Source: Sphingopyxis lindanitolerans
GTDB taxonomy: Bacteria; Pseudomonadota; Alphaproteobacteria; Sphingomonadales; Sphingomonadaceae
Length of the DNA stretch: 64,000 bases
Assembly (NCBI RefSeq): GCF_002993885.1
Contig: NZ_CM009578.1
Span: 3,426,214-3,490,213 of the forward strand
Direction: 5' to 3'
The stretch's first letter is position 1, and each line of letters opens with the position of its first letter. This document shows, piece by piece, positions 36,930-46,529 of the stretch. The translations under genes were made by a program, and so were the position numbers. The notes under the pieces were generated by a model that was not told where the DNA came from, did no database searches, and saw only the letters and a list, made by a program, of their open reading frames with translations.

Positions 36930-38144
36930 TCAGCGGATGCGCTGGCCGCCCTTCCATAGCATCGTTGCGCGGCCCTGCACCGGCATGCCGTCGAAGGGGG
37001 TGTTGCCGGCCCAGGCCGCCATCTTCTTTGCATCGACCTGCCACGGTGTGCCGTCGTTGATCAGGATCAGGTCGGCCTCGCACCCCGGCGCGAGGCGGCC
37101 GACGTCGAGGCCGAGCAGCTTGGCCGGGTTCGCGGCGAGCAGGTCGAACAGGCGCGCGGGGGTGACATGGCCGTCGCGGACGAGTTGCAGCCCCATCGCG
37201 AGCAGGGTCTCGGCGCCCGCCATGCCGGGAAGCGCCTCGGCAAAGGGGAGGCGCTTGTCCTCCGGCCCGCGCGGATCGTGACCCGAGGCGAGGATGTCGA
37301 TCGTGCCGTCGGCGACGGCGGCGAGGCAGGCGTGGCGATCGTCTTCCGAGCGGAGCGGCGGCGACAGCCGCGCGAAGGTGCGAAAATCGCCGATCGCGGT
37401 GTCCGAAAGGAAGAGATGCGCGGGGGTGATGCCGCAGGTGACGGGGAGGCCGCGTGCCTTGGCCTCGCGGACGAGGCCCAACCCGCGCGCGGTGGTGACC
37501 TGGCGGAAATGGATCGGCGCGCCGGTTTCCTCGACCAGGCAAAGGTCGCGCGCGATCGCCATCGCTTCGGCGATCGCGGGGGCCGAGGCGAGGCCGAGCC
37601 GCGTCGCCATCTCGCCATCGGTCGCGACCGCGCCGTGGGTCAGGCCTTCATCCTCGGCATGCGCGATGACGGTGAGGCCGAGCGCGGCGGCGTAGGCGAG
37701 GACGCGGCGCATCACCCCGGCGTCGGCGATGCGCGCGCGGCCGGTGGCGACGGCGCGCGCGCCCGCCTGTTTCATCAGGCCGATCTCGGCGAGTTCCTTG
37801 CCCGCGAGGCCCTTGGTGGCGGCGGCGAGCGGGTGGACCCAGAGGTCGGGCTTGCCGCCCTTGGCGGCGCGCTCGACCAGCCCTGAATTGTCGAGCGGGC
37901 CGCTGTCGGGCATCAGCGCGGCGCGGGTGATGCCGCCGAAGTGGAAAGCCGGCTTGTCGGTCGCGAAAACGCCGAGGTCGATGATGCCGGGGGCGAGCCA
38001 CTGGCCCTTGGCGTCGATACGCTCGCAGCCGTCGGGGATTTCGGCCGGGTTGAGCGCGGCGATGCGGCCGTGGGCGACGAGCAGGCTGACGGTCTCACCG
38101 CCGAGCAGGCGCGCGTTCGTGATCAGGAGCGGGTTCAGTTCCAT
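36930..38144 (-). CDS. Dihydroorotase-like protein lacking the metal ligands (PyrC'-type, probably non-catalytic)
   Basis: A 404-residue amidohydrolase-fold protein directly after pyrB, with which it overlaps by 10 bases. The position of the catalytic HxH motif reads [12 protein letters not shown] (residues 52-63), so both histidines are lost (Gly58, Phe60). The usual TPHHL reads [10 protein letters not shown], and the TDHAPH-like active-site Asp motif reads [11 protein letters not shown]. These changes match the known pattern of inactive dihydroorotase homologues that act as structural partners of aspartate transcarbamoylase in pseudomonads and others. A genuine catalytic DHOase should exist elsewhere. 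That it supports the ATCase complex here is inference from the neighbour and the family. Confidence 0.85.
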   Translation of the reverse strand: MELNPLLITNARLLGGETVSLLVAHGRIAALNPAEIPDGCERIDAKGQWLAPGIIDLGVFATDKPAFHFGGITRAALMPDSGPLDNSGLVERAAKGGKPDLWVHPLAAATKGLAGKELAEIGLMKQAGARAVATGRARIADAGVMRRVLAYAAALGLTVIAHAEDEGLTHGAVATDGEMATRLGLASAPAIAEAMAIARDLCLVEETGAPIHFRQVTTARGLGLVREAKARGLPVTCGITPAHLFLSDTAIGDFRTFARLSPPLRSEDDRHACLAAVADGTIDILASGHDPRGPEDKRLPFAEALPGMAGAETLLAMGLQLVRDGHVTPARLFDLLAANPAKLLGLDVGRLAPGCEADLILINDGTPWQVDAKKMAAWAGNTPFDGMPVQGRATMLWKGGQRIR

Positions 38145-39130
38145 CCCGCTACTCCCCGCTTGCGGCGTGTCAAAATGTCGAGGCAGGCCATGCGGACGGC
38201 GACCCCCATTTCGACCTGTTCGGTGATCGTCGAGCGGGTGGGGTGGTCGGCGATGCTGCTGTCGATCTCGACCCCGCGGTTCATCGGGCCGGGGTGCATG
38301 ACGATCGCATCGGGCCTCGCGCGTTCGAGCCGCTTGGGCGTCAGGCCATAAAGCGCGTGATATTCGCGCGGGCTGGGCAGATAGGCGCCGTCCATCCGCT
38401 CGTTCTGAAGGCGGAGCATCATCACGACGTCGGCGTCCTTCAGTCCCTCGTCCATGTCCGTGAAGGTCTGGACGTGCATCCGCTCGATCGCGGGCGGGAT
38501 CAAAGTCGGCGGCGCGACGACGCGCACCTCGTTGCCGAGCAGCGTGAGCGCGAGGATGTTCGAGCGCGCGACGCGGCTGTGCAGCACGTCGCCGCAGATC
38601 GCGACGGTCAGCCCCTCGACCTTGCCCAGGCGGCGGCGGATCGTCAGCGCGTCGAGCAGCGCCTGCGTCGGATGCTCGTGGCGGCCGTCGCCAGCGTTGA
38701 GCACCGGGCAGTCGACCTTGTCGGCGATAAGCTGCACCGCGCCCGACGAGGCATGGCGGATGACGATCGCGTCGGCGCGCATCGCGTTGAGCGTCATCGC
38801 CGTGTCGATCAGCGTCTCGCCCTTCTTCACGCTCGACTGTGCGGCGTGCATGTTGACGACGTCGGCGCCGAGCCGCTTTCCCGCGATCTCGAACGACAGC
38901 AGGGTGCGCGTCGAATTTTCGAAAAAGGCGTTGATGATGGTCAGCCCGGCGAGCCGGTCGTCATGCTTGGCGGCGCCGCTGCGGTTCATTTCGACCCATT
39001 GTTCGGCCGCGTCGAGGACGTAGCTGATCTCCCAAGGGGTGAGCTGGGCGATGCCGGTCAGGTGGCGATGGCGAAAGGCATCGCCGCCGGGCGGATAGTC
39101 GCTGGCGGGTCGGGTGGTGGAGGGTGTCAT
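38135..39130 (-). CDS. pyrB: Aspartate carbamoyltransferase catalytic subunit
   Basis: Makes N-carbamoyl-aspartate in pyrimidine synthesis. The carbamoyl-phosphate motif is in [20 protein letters not shown], the HPTQALLD motif in [20 protein letters not shown], and the aspartate-site segment in [22 protein letters not shown] at 39130 gives 331 residues, close to the family. An upstream open frame extends to 40027 but crosses ruvX and a repeat, so it is not the real start. It is followed by the inactive DHOase-like gene. Confidence 0.95.
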   Translation of the reverse strand: MTPSTTRPASDYPPGGDAFRHRHLTGIAQLTPWEISYVLDAAEQWVEMNRSGAAKHDDRLAGLTIINAFFENSTRTLLSFEIAGKRLGADVVNMHAAQSSVKKGETLIDTAMTLNAMRADAIVIRHASSGAVQLIADKVDCPVLNAGDGRHEHPTQALLDALTIRRRLGKVEGLTVAICGDVLHSRVARSNILALTLLGNEVRVVAPPTLIPPAIERMHVQTFTDMDEGLKDADVVMMLRLQNERMDGAYLPSPREYHALYGLTPKRLERARPDAIVMHPGPMNRGVEIDSSIADHPTRSTITEQVEMGVAVRMACLDILTRRKRGVAGWN

Positions 39131-39173
39131 TAAAGGGCAGCGTCTAGGATAGGCTTGCGATTTTCGCAAGCAA

Positions 39174-39327
39174 AGATCCTCCCCGGAACGGGGAGGGGGA
39201 CCATGCGAAGCATGGTGGAGGGGCAGGTGCTGGCGGACGCTTCGGCCGAGGCGCGGGCGCGGCGTAAACCGCCTGTGCCCCTCCACCACCCTGCGGGTGG
39301 TCCCCCTCCCCCGCCGGGGGAGGATTA
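39174..39327. repeat. Inverted repeat of the cctccccggaacggggaggg family upstream of pyrB
   Basis: Arms cctccccggaacggggaggg (39178-39197, with a ccatgcgaagcatgg hairpin after it) and ccaccctgcgggtgg plus ctcccccgccgggggaggat (ending 39327) form a double hairpin between ruvX and pyrB; it touches the last bases of ruvX. Confidence 0.85.
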
Positions 39328-39783
39328 GCGCGTCATCGCGTCGATCGCGCCTTGCAGGATGAAGGCGGCGGCGGCGCTGTCGATGCGGGTCGCGCGCTTG
39401 GCGCGGCTGACGTCGGCGGCGATCATCGCGCGTTCGACCGCGGCGGTCGACCAGCGCTCGTCCCACAGGAGCAGGGGAAGCCCGAGCGGGGCGAGGTTGC
39501 GCGCAAAGGCGCGGGTGCTTTGGGTGCGCGGGCTGTCGCTGCCGTCCATGTTGAGCGGCAGGCCGACGATAAGGCCGACGATGGATTGCGCCGCGAACAG
39601 GCTTTTCAATGTTGCGAGGTCGGCGGCGAATTTCGTGCGGATGATGGTCTTGTCGGGGGTCGCGAAGCTCCAGTTCACATCGCAGAACGCGACGCCGATC
39701 GTCTTGGTCCCGACATCGAGCCCCGCGAGGCGGCCGCCATTCGGCAGCGCGGCGGCGAAATCGGGGGCGAGGGTGGTGATCAT
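39325..39783 (-). CDS. ruvX: RuvX/YqgF family Holliday-junction resolvase-like / pre-16S rRNA nuclease
   Basis: A 152-residue RNase H-fold protein. [18 protein letters not shown] is the hallmark first strand with the catalytic Asp, [13 protein letters not shown] is the second, and [16 protein letters not shown] the DER motif; all acidic residues are kept. YqgF-type proteins process the 5' end of 16S rRNA. ATG at 39783 is preferred over a TTG one codon earlier. It lies 33 bases after the DUF3089 gene on the same strand, and pyrB follows. Confidence 0.93.
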   Translation of the reverse strand: MITTLAPDFAAALPNGGRLAGLDVGTKTIGVAFCDVNWSFATPDKTIIRTKFAADLATLKSLFAAQSIVGLIVGLPLNMDGSDSPRTQSTRAFARNLAPLGLPLLLWDERWSTAAVERAMIAADVSRAKRATRIDSAAAAFILQGAIDAMTR

Positions 39784-39815
39784 CAAACCTCTCTAACCGT
39801 TCGACACGAACGGAA

Positions 39816-41108
39816 TCAGGATTTGGGCGTTGCCGGAATAGCCGCGATGGGGACCGCGACCGGCGGCGCCGGAGCCGGGACTGGCGAGGGCTTGCCTTCA
39901 TAGGTCGCCAGCCGCCGCAGCACGTCGGCGCGGACGTTCGCCCAGAACAGGGTGATGTCATAGACATGGTAATTATTGCCCGGCAGCACATAGCCCGCGA
40001 CGACGTAATTTTTCGCGGCATCGGCATCGCCGATCAGCAGGAAGCCGCGGTCGTCGTCGCAGCGGGCGCCGACCTTGCCCGCGATCAGTGTGCCCGCCTT
40101 GAAACCGGCGCTGGGTTTCAGCGTGCCGATATTGGCGTCGGGGCCGGCGGCGGTGTCGGGAATGCCGGTGAGCGGGTTGGTGCACAGCATCCGCGTGTCC
40201 GCGCGCGGGCGGCCGTCGAAGCCGATCGTGCCGTCATAGGCGCCGGTGACCATCGCGGTGTCGGCGGGCTCGGCGAAGCTCGCCCACGACAGGATGCAGC
40301 CCTTCTGTTCCGGCGTCTGACAGGCGGGAAGGCCGAGGCCGGCGATGTCGGTGTCGATGCTGATCGGCCAGCCGATGACATAGGCGGCGACGATCCGTTT
40401 CGCGAGCGGGGTGCCGGCGATCCGGTTCTTGATCAGCATTTCGATGTGCAGCGCGCCCTGGCTGTGGCCCGCGAGGATGATCGGCTTGTTCTTGGGGATC
40501 GAGGCGAGGAAGGCGTCGAATGCCTGTTCGACGTCGCGATAGGCAGCGTCGATCGCCTTGCCCGCGGTGACGCGATCCTCGGCCAGGAAGGCGCCGAGCG
40601 TCGCCTGGCGGTAGCGCGGCGCCCACACCTCGCCCGCGTCGCCGAACGCGCTCGCCATGCCCTGCATGAAAAGCTTGGCGCGATAATTGGCGTCGGCGTC
40701 GTCGAGCGGGGCGTTCCAGCTCGCCTTGCTGTAATAGCTCGTCGGGTGGACGAAGAAGATCGCGGCGTCGCCTTTGGGAAAGGGTGTTTCGGCCGCATCG
40801 GCGGAGGGCGCGGCCTTGGCGGGCGGGATCAGCTTGCCCGCGGCGTCCTTTGCCTGCCCCGCTTCGTCGGTCGCGGGCGGGCGCCAGTCCGACGGGTCGG
40901 CGTCGAGACCGGGGCGCGAGAACCACATTTTGGGGTCATCATAGGCGTTCGGCGGGGCGACCGTCTGCTCGACGAATTCGGTGCTCGGCACGAAGGCGAC
41001 GCGCCCGAACCAGCCGGGATTGAGCTGATAGGCGATGCCGACTCCGAGGATGAGGAGAATGATCGCGGCGACGGCATAGAGGAATTTGCGGGCCAAAGGG
41101 GGCTCCAT
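39816..41108 (-). CDS. DUF3089 family alpha/beta-hydrolase-like protein, membrane-anchored
   Basis: A 430-residue protein with an N-terminal membrane helix or uncleaved signal ([20 protein letters not shown]). The body matches DUF3089: [20 protein letters not shown], the nucleophile elbow [16 protein letters not shown], and a Cys-containing lid region ([13 protein letters not shown]). A serine hydrolase (lipase/esterase-like) is likely; the substrate is unknown. A Pro/Ala-rich tail ends the protein. It is the first gene of the minus-strand run toward ruvX and pyrB. Confidence 0.85.
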   Translation of the reverse strand: MEPPLARKFLYAVAAIILLILGVGIAYQLNPGWFGRVAFVPSTEFVEQTVAPPNAYDDPKMWFSRPGLDADPSDWRPPATDEAGQAKDAAGKLIPPAKAAPSADAAETPFPKGDAAIFFVHPTSYYSKASWNAPLDDADANYRAKLFMQGMASAFGDAGEVWAPRYRQATLGAFLAEDRVTAGKAIDAAYRDVEQAFDAFLASIPKNKPIILAGHSQGALHIEMLIKNRIAGTPLAKRIVAAYVIGWPISIDTDIAGLGLPACQTPEQKGCILSWASFAEPADTAMVTGAYDGTIGFDGRPRADTRMLCTNPLTGIPDTAAGPDANIGTLKPSAGFKAGTLIAGKVGARCDDDRGFLLIGDADAAKNYVVAGYVLPGNNYHVYDITLFWANVRADVLRRLATYEGKPSPVPAPAPPVAVPIAAIPATPKS

Positions 41109-41154
41109 GGGGGAGGGAGAGGATGGGCGAGTCTCTAGCCGCCCTTCCCAGAGG

Positions 41155-41262
41155 CGTCACCTTGAACTTGTTTCAGGGTCCATGGACTGTCCTCGAATGG
41201 AGCGCTGCGCGGGCCGGGAGGGTGGGTCATGGATGCTGAAACAGGTTCAGCATGACGAATAT
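41155..41262. repeat. Inverted repeat gaacttgtttcag / ctgaaacaggttc
   Basis: Arms cgtcaccttgaacttgtttc (41156-41175, continuing agggtccatgg) and ccatgg-like atgctgaaacaggttcagca (41231-41250, continuing tgacg) form a hairpin in the divergent gap between the DUF3089 and DUF4153 genes; this sequence family was not seen elsewhere in the window. Confidence 0.75.
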
Positions 41263-41280
41263 AGAAGGTAGACGTTGCGC

Positions 41281-43056
41281 ATGACCGATGCGCCCGCCAG
41301 CCCGCCCGCCTCCGAGTCGCCCCGCCTTTCGGCGCGCCTCGACGAGAATGACCTGCCGTGGCCGCTGCGGCCGTGGCTGCTCGCGGCGGTCGGCACGCTT
41401 GCGGGGCTGATCTTTTACGGGTTGGTCGATCGCGACTATGGCGTCGGGCCCGCGCCCTTGCGCGATGCGCTCGCGGCGTTCGTCGCGGTCGCGACAGTGG
41501 TATTCCTGCTGGGGGTCGAGCGGCGGCGCTGGCACTGGGCGGCGGGGTTCGCGCTGGCGTGGGGCGCCGTCATCGGGCTGATCGCCTGGCATGCGGCGGG
41601 CTATAATGTCGGCGGATCGCCCTTCGAATGGCCGTTCTGGTCGGGGATTCTCGCGGTGCTCGTCGCGACGCCCTTGTTCCAGACGCGGCGCGACGTCGCG
41701 CCCGACTGGCGTTTCTGGCGGCTGTGGCAGATGCCCTATGCGCGGCTGCACAGCCATGCCTGGGCCGATGCGGTGATCGGCGCGGCGGGGCTGGCGTTCG
41801 TCGGCATCACCTTCCTGCTGATCGTCCTGATCGGGCAGATGTTCAAGCTGATCGGGATCGACCTGATCGAGCGGTTGCTCAATGGCGAATGGTTCGGCTG
41901 GATGCTCGCGGGGGCGGCGTTCGGCGGCAGCGTCGGCCTGCTGCGCGAGCGCGACCGGCTCGTCGCGACCTTGCAGCGGCTGGTGATGATCGTGCTTGCG
42001 GTGCTGGCCCCGGTGCTCGCGGCCGCGCTGGTGTTGTTCCTGCTGTCGTTGATCGGCACCGGGCTGACCCCGCTGTGGGAATCGGGTTTTTCGACCGCGG
42101 CGCTGATGATGGCGGCCGCCGCCTTCGCGGTGCTGCTCGCCAATGCCGCGGTCGGCAACGGGCGCGACGAGCGGGCGGGCAATCGCCTGCTGCATGTCGC
42201 GGCGGCGGCGCTGGTCGCCGCGGTGCTGCCGCTGGCCGCGATCGCCTTTTATTCGATGTATTTGCGGGTGGTGCAATATGGCTGGACCCCCGAGCGCATC
42301 TGGGGGGTGATCGCGGCGGCGATCGCGCTCGCCTATGGCGCGGCGGGGCTGTGGTCGGTCGTCCGGGGGCGTCATGATTTCGACGAGCTGCTGCGCCCGT
42401 TGCAGCAGAAGCTGGCGATCGGCCTGATGCTGCTGGCGACGATCCTGGCGCTGCCGGTCCTCGATTTCGGCGCCATCTCGACCCGCGATCAGCTTGCGCG
42501 GCTGACGTCGGGGGCGGTGAAGGCCGATAAATTCGACTGGGCGGCGATGGCGTTCGATTTCGGACCCGCCGGGCGCCGCGCGCTTGAGGCGCTGGAAAAA
42601 TCGCCGCAAAAGGAGCGCGCCGGTCTCGCGAAAATCGCCCTGAAGGCGAAATATCGGGGCGAAGCGCCGCAGTCCGACCCGCGTCGCGGCGACGATGCGG
42701 TGGTCGCGGCGAAGCCGATCGAGGACAAGCTGCGCGTTCTGCCCGCAGGCGCGGCGCTGGCGCCCGACGCCTATGCCGCGATCGACGAGAGCGGATATTG
42801 CCTGAGCCAGCCGTGCATCGCCTATCGGATCGACGACGACCATATCGTGGTGGCGCGGCTTGGCGATCATGTCACCCTTTTCGAGCGCGTGGCCGTCACC
42901 CGCCAGTGGCGCCAATATGACGAACATCCGCCCAGCCTGGCGCCGGCGACGCTGGGGACAGCCGTCGATCTGGCGAAGGCGACGGTCGAGGTCCGGCCGG
43001 TGGCGCGGCGCCAATTGTTCGTGAACGGCAAGCCGCTCGGCGACAATTTCCCATAA
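41281..43056 (+). CDS. DUF4153 family integral membrane protein
   Basis: A 591-residue protein with about 10 hydrophobic helices over residues about 30-415 (for example LLAAVGTLAGLIFYGLV, ALAAFVAVATVVFLLGV, ITFLLIVLIGQMFKLIGI, LVMIVLAVLAPVLAAALVLF), then a soluble C-terminal domain of about 170 residues with FDFGPAGRRALEAL. The WRLWQMPYARLHSHAWADAV segment and overall layout match DUF4153. ATG at 41281 is preferred over a TTG two codons earlier. The function is not known to me; gatCAB follows after 76 bases. Confidence 0.8.
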   Translation: MTDAPASPPASESPRLSARLDENDLPWPLRPWLLAAVGTLAGLIFYGLVDRDYGVGPAPLRDALAAFVAVATVVFLLGVERRRWHWAAGFALAWGAVIGLIAWHAAGYNVGGSPFEWPFWSGILAVLVATPLFQTRRDVAPDWRFWRLWQMPYARLHSHAWADAVIGAAGLAFVGITFLLIVLIGQMFKLIGIDLIERLLNGEWFGWMLAGAAFGGSVGLLRERDRLVATLQRLVMIVLAVLAPVLAAALVLFLLSLIGTGLTPLWESGFSTAALMMAAAAFAVLLANAAVGNGRDERAGNRLLHVAAAALVAAVLPLAAIAFYSMYLRVVQYGWTPERIWGVIAAAIALAYGAAGLWSVVRGRHDFDELLRPLQQKLAIGLMLLATILALPVLDFGAISTRDQLARLTSGAVKADKFDWAAMAFDFGPAGRRALEALEKSPQKERAGLAKIALKAKYRGEAPQSDPRRGDDAVVAAKPIEDKLRVLPAGAALAPDAYAAIDESGYCLSQPCIAYRIDDDHIVVARLGDHVTLFERVAVTRQWRQYDEHPPSLAPATLGTAVDLAKATVEVRPVARRQLFVNGKPLGDNFP

Positions 43057-43132
43057 TCATCGGCGTCGGCGCCGCTTGAAGCGCGGCGGGCGGGATGCTA
43101 GCGGCGCAGCTTCTCCCGATAAGGCGATATGA

Positions 43133-43435
43133 ATGACGATCGATCAGGCAACAGTCAGGAAAATAGCGTCGCTGGCGCGCATCGCGATCAGCGATGCCGA
43201 AGCCGCCGCGATGGAAGGCGAATTGAACGCCATCCTCGGATGGGTCGAGCAACTCGGCGAGGTCGATGTGACCGGGGTCGAGCCGATGACCGCGGTCATC
43301 CCGAACACGCTCCGCCTGCGCGACGATGTCGTCGATGCCGATCCGCTGACCGGCGGCGGGCGGCGTGATGACGTGCTGGCGAACGCGCCGGCGGCGATGC
43401 ACGGCTTTTTCGGTGTTCCCAAGGTGATCGAATAA
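43133..43435 (+). CDS. gatC: Asp-tRNA(Asn)/Glu-tRNA(Gln) amidotransferase subunit C
   Basis: A 100-residue clamp subunit of the GatCAB complex. The opening [20 protein letters not shown] and the [19 protein letters not shown]...RLRDDVV pattern are diagnostic. Its stop (TAA) shares one base with the ATG of gatA (TAATG), so translation is coupled. Confidence 0.95.
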   Translation: MTIDQATVRKIASLARIAISDAEAAAMEGELNAILGWVEQLGEVDVTGVEPMTAVIPNTLRLRDDVVDADPLTGGGRRDDVLANAPAAMHGFFGVPKVIE

Positions 43436-44916
43436 TGACCGAGCTGACCAACCTGACCGTCGCGCAGATTCGCGACGGGCACCGCGCGGGCGATTTCAGC
43501 GCCGTTGAAGTGGCCGAGGCGTTCAGCGCGAATGTCGCAGGGGCGAAGGCGCTCAATGCGTTCATCGTCGAGACGCCCGAGCTTGCGCTCGCCGCCGCGA
43601 AGGCGGCCGACGCCGATCGCGCGGCGGGGACGCTCAAAGCCCTGTCGGGCGTGCCGATCGGGATGAAGGATCTGTTCGCGACCAACGGCGTCCAGACGAC
43701 CGCGGCGAGCCATATGCTCGAAGGGTTCGTGCCGCGCTATGAATCGACCGTGTCGCAGAAATTGTGGGACGCGGGCGCGGGGATGCTCGGCAAGCTGAAC
43801 CTCGACCAGTTCGCGATGGGGTCGTCGAACGAGACGAGCTATTTCGGCAATGTCCTTAGCCCATGGAAGCGCAACGATGGCGGCAACGCGGCGCTGGCAC
43901 CGGGCGGGTCGTCGGGCGGGTCGTCGTCGGCGATCGCGGCGCGGCTCTGTCCCGCGGCGACCGGGACCGACACCGGCGGCTCGATCCGCCAGCCCGCGGC
44001 CTTTACCGGCATTTCGGGGATCAAGCCGACGTACGGCCGCTGCTCGCGCTGGGGCATCGTGGCGTTCGCCAGCTCGCTCGACCAGGCGGGGCCGATGGCG
44101 CGGACGGTGCAGGACTGCGCGATCATGCTCGAAAATATGGCGGGCTTCGATCCGAAGGACGCGACGAGCCTGAACCTGCCGGTGCCCGATTGGGAAGCGG
44201 CTTTGTCGAGCGATCTCAAGGGAAAGACGGTTGGTATTCCCAAGGAATATCGATTGGAGGGCATCGACCCCGACATCGACGCGATGTGGGATGCGGGCAT
44301 CGCGATGCTCAAGGATGCGGGGGCCGCGGTCGTCGAAATCAGCCTGCCGCACACCAAATATGCGCTGCCGGCCTATTATATCATCGCGCCCGCCGAGGCG
44401 TCGTCGAACCTCGCGCGCTATGACGGCGTGCGTTATGGTCTGCGCGATCTGCCCGATGGGGCGGGGTTGCAGGATATGTATGCCGCGACGCGCGCCGATG
44501 GCTTCGGACCCGAGGTCAAGCGCCGGATCATGATCGGCACCTATGTGCTGTCGGCGGGCTTCTACGATGCCTATTACACGCAGGCACAGAAGGTCAGGAC
44601 GCTGATCGCGCGCGATTTCGAGGCGGCGTTCGGGGCGTGCGACGTGATCCTCGCGCCGACCGCGCCGTCGGCGGCGTTCGGGCTGGGCGAGAAGATGGCC
44701 GATCCGCTGGCGATGTATCTGAACGACGTGTTCGCGGTGCCCGCCAGCCTTGCGGGTCTGCCCGCGATGTCGGTGCCCGCGGCGCTGAACCGCGAAGGGC
44801 TGCCGCTGGGGTTGCAGATCATCGGCAAGGCTTTTGACGAGCAGGGCGTGCTGAACGCCGGGCTGGCGATCGAGGAACGCGCTGGGTTTACGGCGCGCGC
44901 GGAGAAGTGGTGGTAG
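43435..44916 (+). CDS. gatA: Asp-tRNA(Asn)/Glu-tRNA(Gln) amidotransferase subunit A
   Basis: Amidase subunit that frees ammonia from glutamine to convert misacylated Glu-tRNA(Gln) or Asp-tRNA(Asn). The Ser-cisSer-Lys triad is visible: Lys in [10 protein letters not shown], the amidase signature [15 protein letters not shown], and [15 protein letters not shown]. The 493 residues are typical. A palindromic repeat separates it from gatB. Presence of the complex indicates the cell lacks glutaminyl- and/or asparaginyl-tRNA synthetase. Confidence 0.96.
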   Translation: MTELTNLTVAQIRDGHRAGDFSAVEVAEAFSANVAGAKALNAFIVETPELALAAAKAADADRAAGTLKALSGVPIGMKDLFATNGVQTTAASHMLEGFVPRYESTVSQKLWDAGAGMLGKLNLDQFAMGSSNETSYFGNVLSPWKRNDGGNAALAPGGSSGGSSSAIAARLCPAATGTDTGGSIRQPAAFTGISGIKPTYGRCSRWGIVAFASSLDQAGPMARTVQDCAIMLENMAGFDPKDATSLNLPVPDWEAALSSDLKGKTVGIPKEYRLEGIDPDIDAMWDAGIAMLKDAGAAVVEISLPHTKYALPAYYIIAPAEASSNLARYDGVRYGLRDLPDGAGLQDMYAATRADGFGPEVKRRIMIGTYVLSAGFYDAYYTQAQKVRTLIARDFEAAFGACDVILAPTAPSAAFGLGEKMADPLAMYLNDVFAVPASLAGLPAMSVPAALNREGLPLGLQIIGKAFDEQGVLNAGLAIEERAGFTARAEKWW

Positions 44917-44928
44917 TTAATGGGACTG

Positions 44929-45010
44929 TTCCCCCGCGAAGGCGGGGGTCCATCTCCGGATGGTTCCAGGTCGAGGCGGCGGGAGATGGATCCCCGCCTT
45001 CGCGGGGACA
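44929..45010. repeat. Inverted repeat cccccgcgaaggcggggg inside gatCAB
   Basis: Arms gttcccccgcgaaggcgggg (44929-44948, continuing gtccatctcc) and gggagatggatccccgcctt (44981-45000, continuing cgcggggac) are near-perfect reverse complements and fill the gatA-gatB spacer, so the operon transcript should fold there. Confidence 0.85.
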
Positions 45011-45025
45011 CACTGAGGATTTGAA

Positions 45026-46492
45026 ATGACGGATTACCGCATCAAGGGCGAAACTGGCGAGTGGGAGGTCGTGATCGGCCTCGAGGTTCACGCCCAGATC
45101 ACCACCAACGCCAAGCTGTTCTCGGGCGCCGCGACGGCGTTCGGGGCGGAGCCGAACACGCAGGTGTCGCTGGTCGACGCCGCGATGCCGGGGATGCTGC
45201 CGGTGCCGAACCGCGAGTGCATCCGCCAGGCGGTGCGCACGGGGATGGCGATCGAGGCGCAGATCAACAAATATTCGCGGTTCGACCGCAAGAATTATTT
45301 CTATGCCGATCTGCCGCAGGGTTACCAGATTTCGCAGCTTTATCATCCGATTGTCGGCGAAGGTTCGCTGACGATCGAGGCCGATGAAAAGGCTGGCCTG
45401 CCCAAAGCCAAGGTGATCGGGGTCGAGCGCATCCATGTCGAGCAGGACGCCGGCAAGCTGATGCACGACCAGCATCCGACGATGTCCTATGTCGACCTCA
45501 ACCGCTCGGGCGTCGCGCTGATGGAGATCGTCTCGCGCCCCGACATGCGCTCGCCCGCAGAAGCTGGAGCGTATGTGCGCAAGCTGCGCTCGATCCTGCG
45601 CTATGTCGGGTCGTGCGACGGCAATATGGAAGAAGGCTCGATGCGCGCCGACGTCAATGTCAGCGTCCGCAAGCCGGGCGATGAGTTCGGGACGCGCACC
45701 GAGACCAAGAACGTCAATTCGGTGCGCTTCGTGATGGCGGTGATCGAGGGCGAGGCGAAGCGGCAGGTCGAACTGATCGAAAGCGGCGGCACGGTGGTGC
45801 AGGAAACGCGGCTTTACGATCCCGACCGCAATGAAACGCGCTCGATGCGGTCGAAGGAAGATGCGCACGACTATCGCTATTTCCCCGATCCCGACCTGTT
45901 GCCGCTCGAGTTGGACGATGCGTTTCTGGCCGAATGCCGCGCGAGCCTGCCCGAGCTGCCCGACGCCAAGCGCGCGCGCTATCTGGCGGCGGGAATCAGC
46001 GCCTATAACGCCGATGTGCTGACCGCCGAGGTCGAGGCGGCGCGCTGGTTCGACACCTTGCTCGATGCAGGCGCGAAGCCGGTCGCCGCCGCGAACTGGG
46101 TGACGAGCGAGCTGTTCGGCGCCTTGAACCGCATGGGCCGCGACATTGCCGATTCGCCGGTTTCGCCCACGCACGCCGCCGAACTGCTCGGCCTCGTCGC
46201 CGATGGCACGATTTCGGGGACGATCGCCAAGGCTGTGTTCGAGAAGATGCTCGAGAGCGGCGATGCCGCGGGGGTGATCGTCGAGCGCGACGGGTTGAAG
46301 CAGACGAGCGACACCGGCGCGATCGAGGCCGAGATCGCCAAGATCCTGGCCGCCAATGCCGACAAGGTCGCGCAGTATAAGGGCGGCAAGGAAGCACTGT
46401 TCGGCTTCTTCGTCGGCCAGACGATGAAGGCGATGCAGGGCAAGGCGAATCCGCAGGTGGTCAACGAACTGCTGAAGAAGGCGCTCGGCTGA
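45026..46492 (+). CDS. gatB: Asp-tRNA(Asn)/Glu-tRNA(Gln) amidotransferase subunit B
   Basis: Kinase/transferase subunit of GatCAB that activates the misacylated tRNA and receives ammonia from Gat[22 protein letters not shown] opens the cradle domain and [12 protein letters not shown] is the catalytic region. [16 protein letters not shown] and the [16 protein letters not shown] signature follow, then a C-terminal YqeY-type tail ([20 protein letters not shown]). The 488-residue length is normal. Confidence 0.97.
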   Translation: MTDYRIKGETGEWEVVIGLEVHAQITTNAKLFSGAATAFGAEPNTQVSLVDAAMPGMLPVPNRECIRQAVRTGMAIEAQINKYSRFDRKNYFYADLPQGYQISQLYHPIVGEGSLTIEADEKAGLPKAKVIGVERIHVEQDAGKLMHDQHPTMSYVDLNRSGVALMEIVSRPDMRSPAEAGAYVRKLRSILRYVGSCDGNMEEGSMRADVNVSVRKPGDEFGTRTETKNVNSVRFVMAVIEGEAKRQVELIESGGTVVQETRLYDPDRNETRSMRSKEDAHDYRYFPDPDLLPLELDDAFLAECRASLPELPDAKRARYLAAGISAYNADVLTAEVEAARWFDTLLDAGAKPVAAANWVTSELFGALNRMGRDIADSPVSPTHAAELLGLVADGTISGTIAKAVFEKMLESGDAAGVIVERDGLKQTSDTGAIEAEIAKILAANADKVAQYKGGKEALFGFFVGQTMKAMQGKANPQVVNELLKKALG

Positions 46493-46529
46493 TCGGGCGC
46501 GGTGCGGGATGGTGTCGGCGTGACGGCGC

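Noticed and set aside
38135..40027. pyrB frame extended upstream to 40027
   Set aside because: The extra N-terminal part crosses the inverted repeat and ruvX and has no similarity to aspartate carbamoyltransferase; ATG 39130 fits the family length.
41227..43014. 595-codon minus-strand frame opposite the DUF4153 gene
   Set aside because: The plus-strand frame has regular membrane helices and a good start; the minus frame is Arg/Gln/His-rich low-complexity text typical of a shadow.
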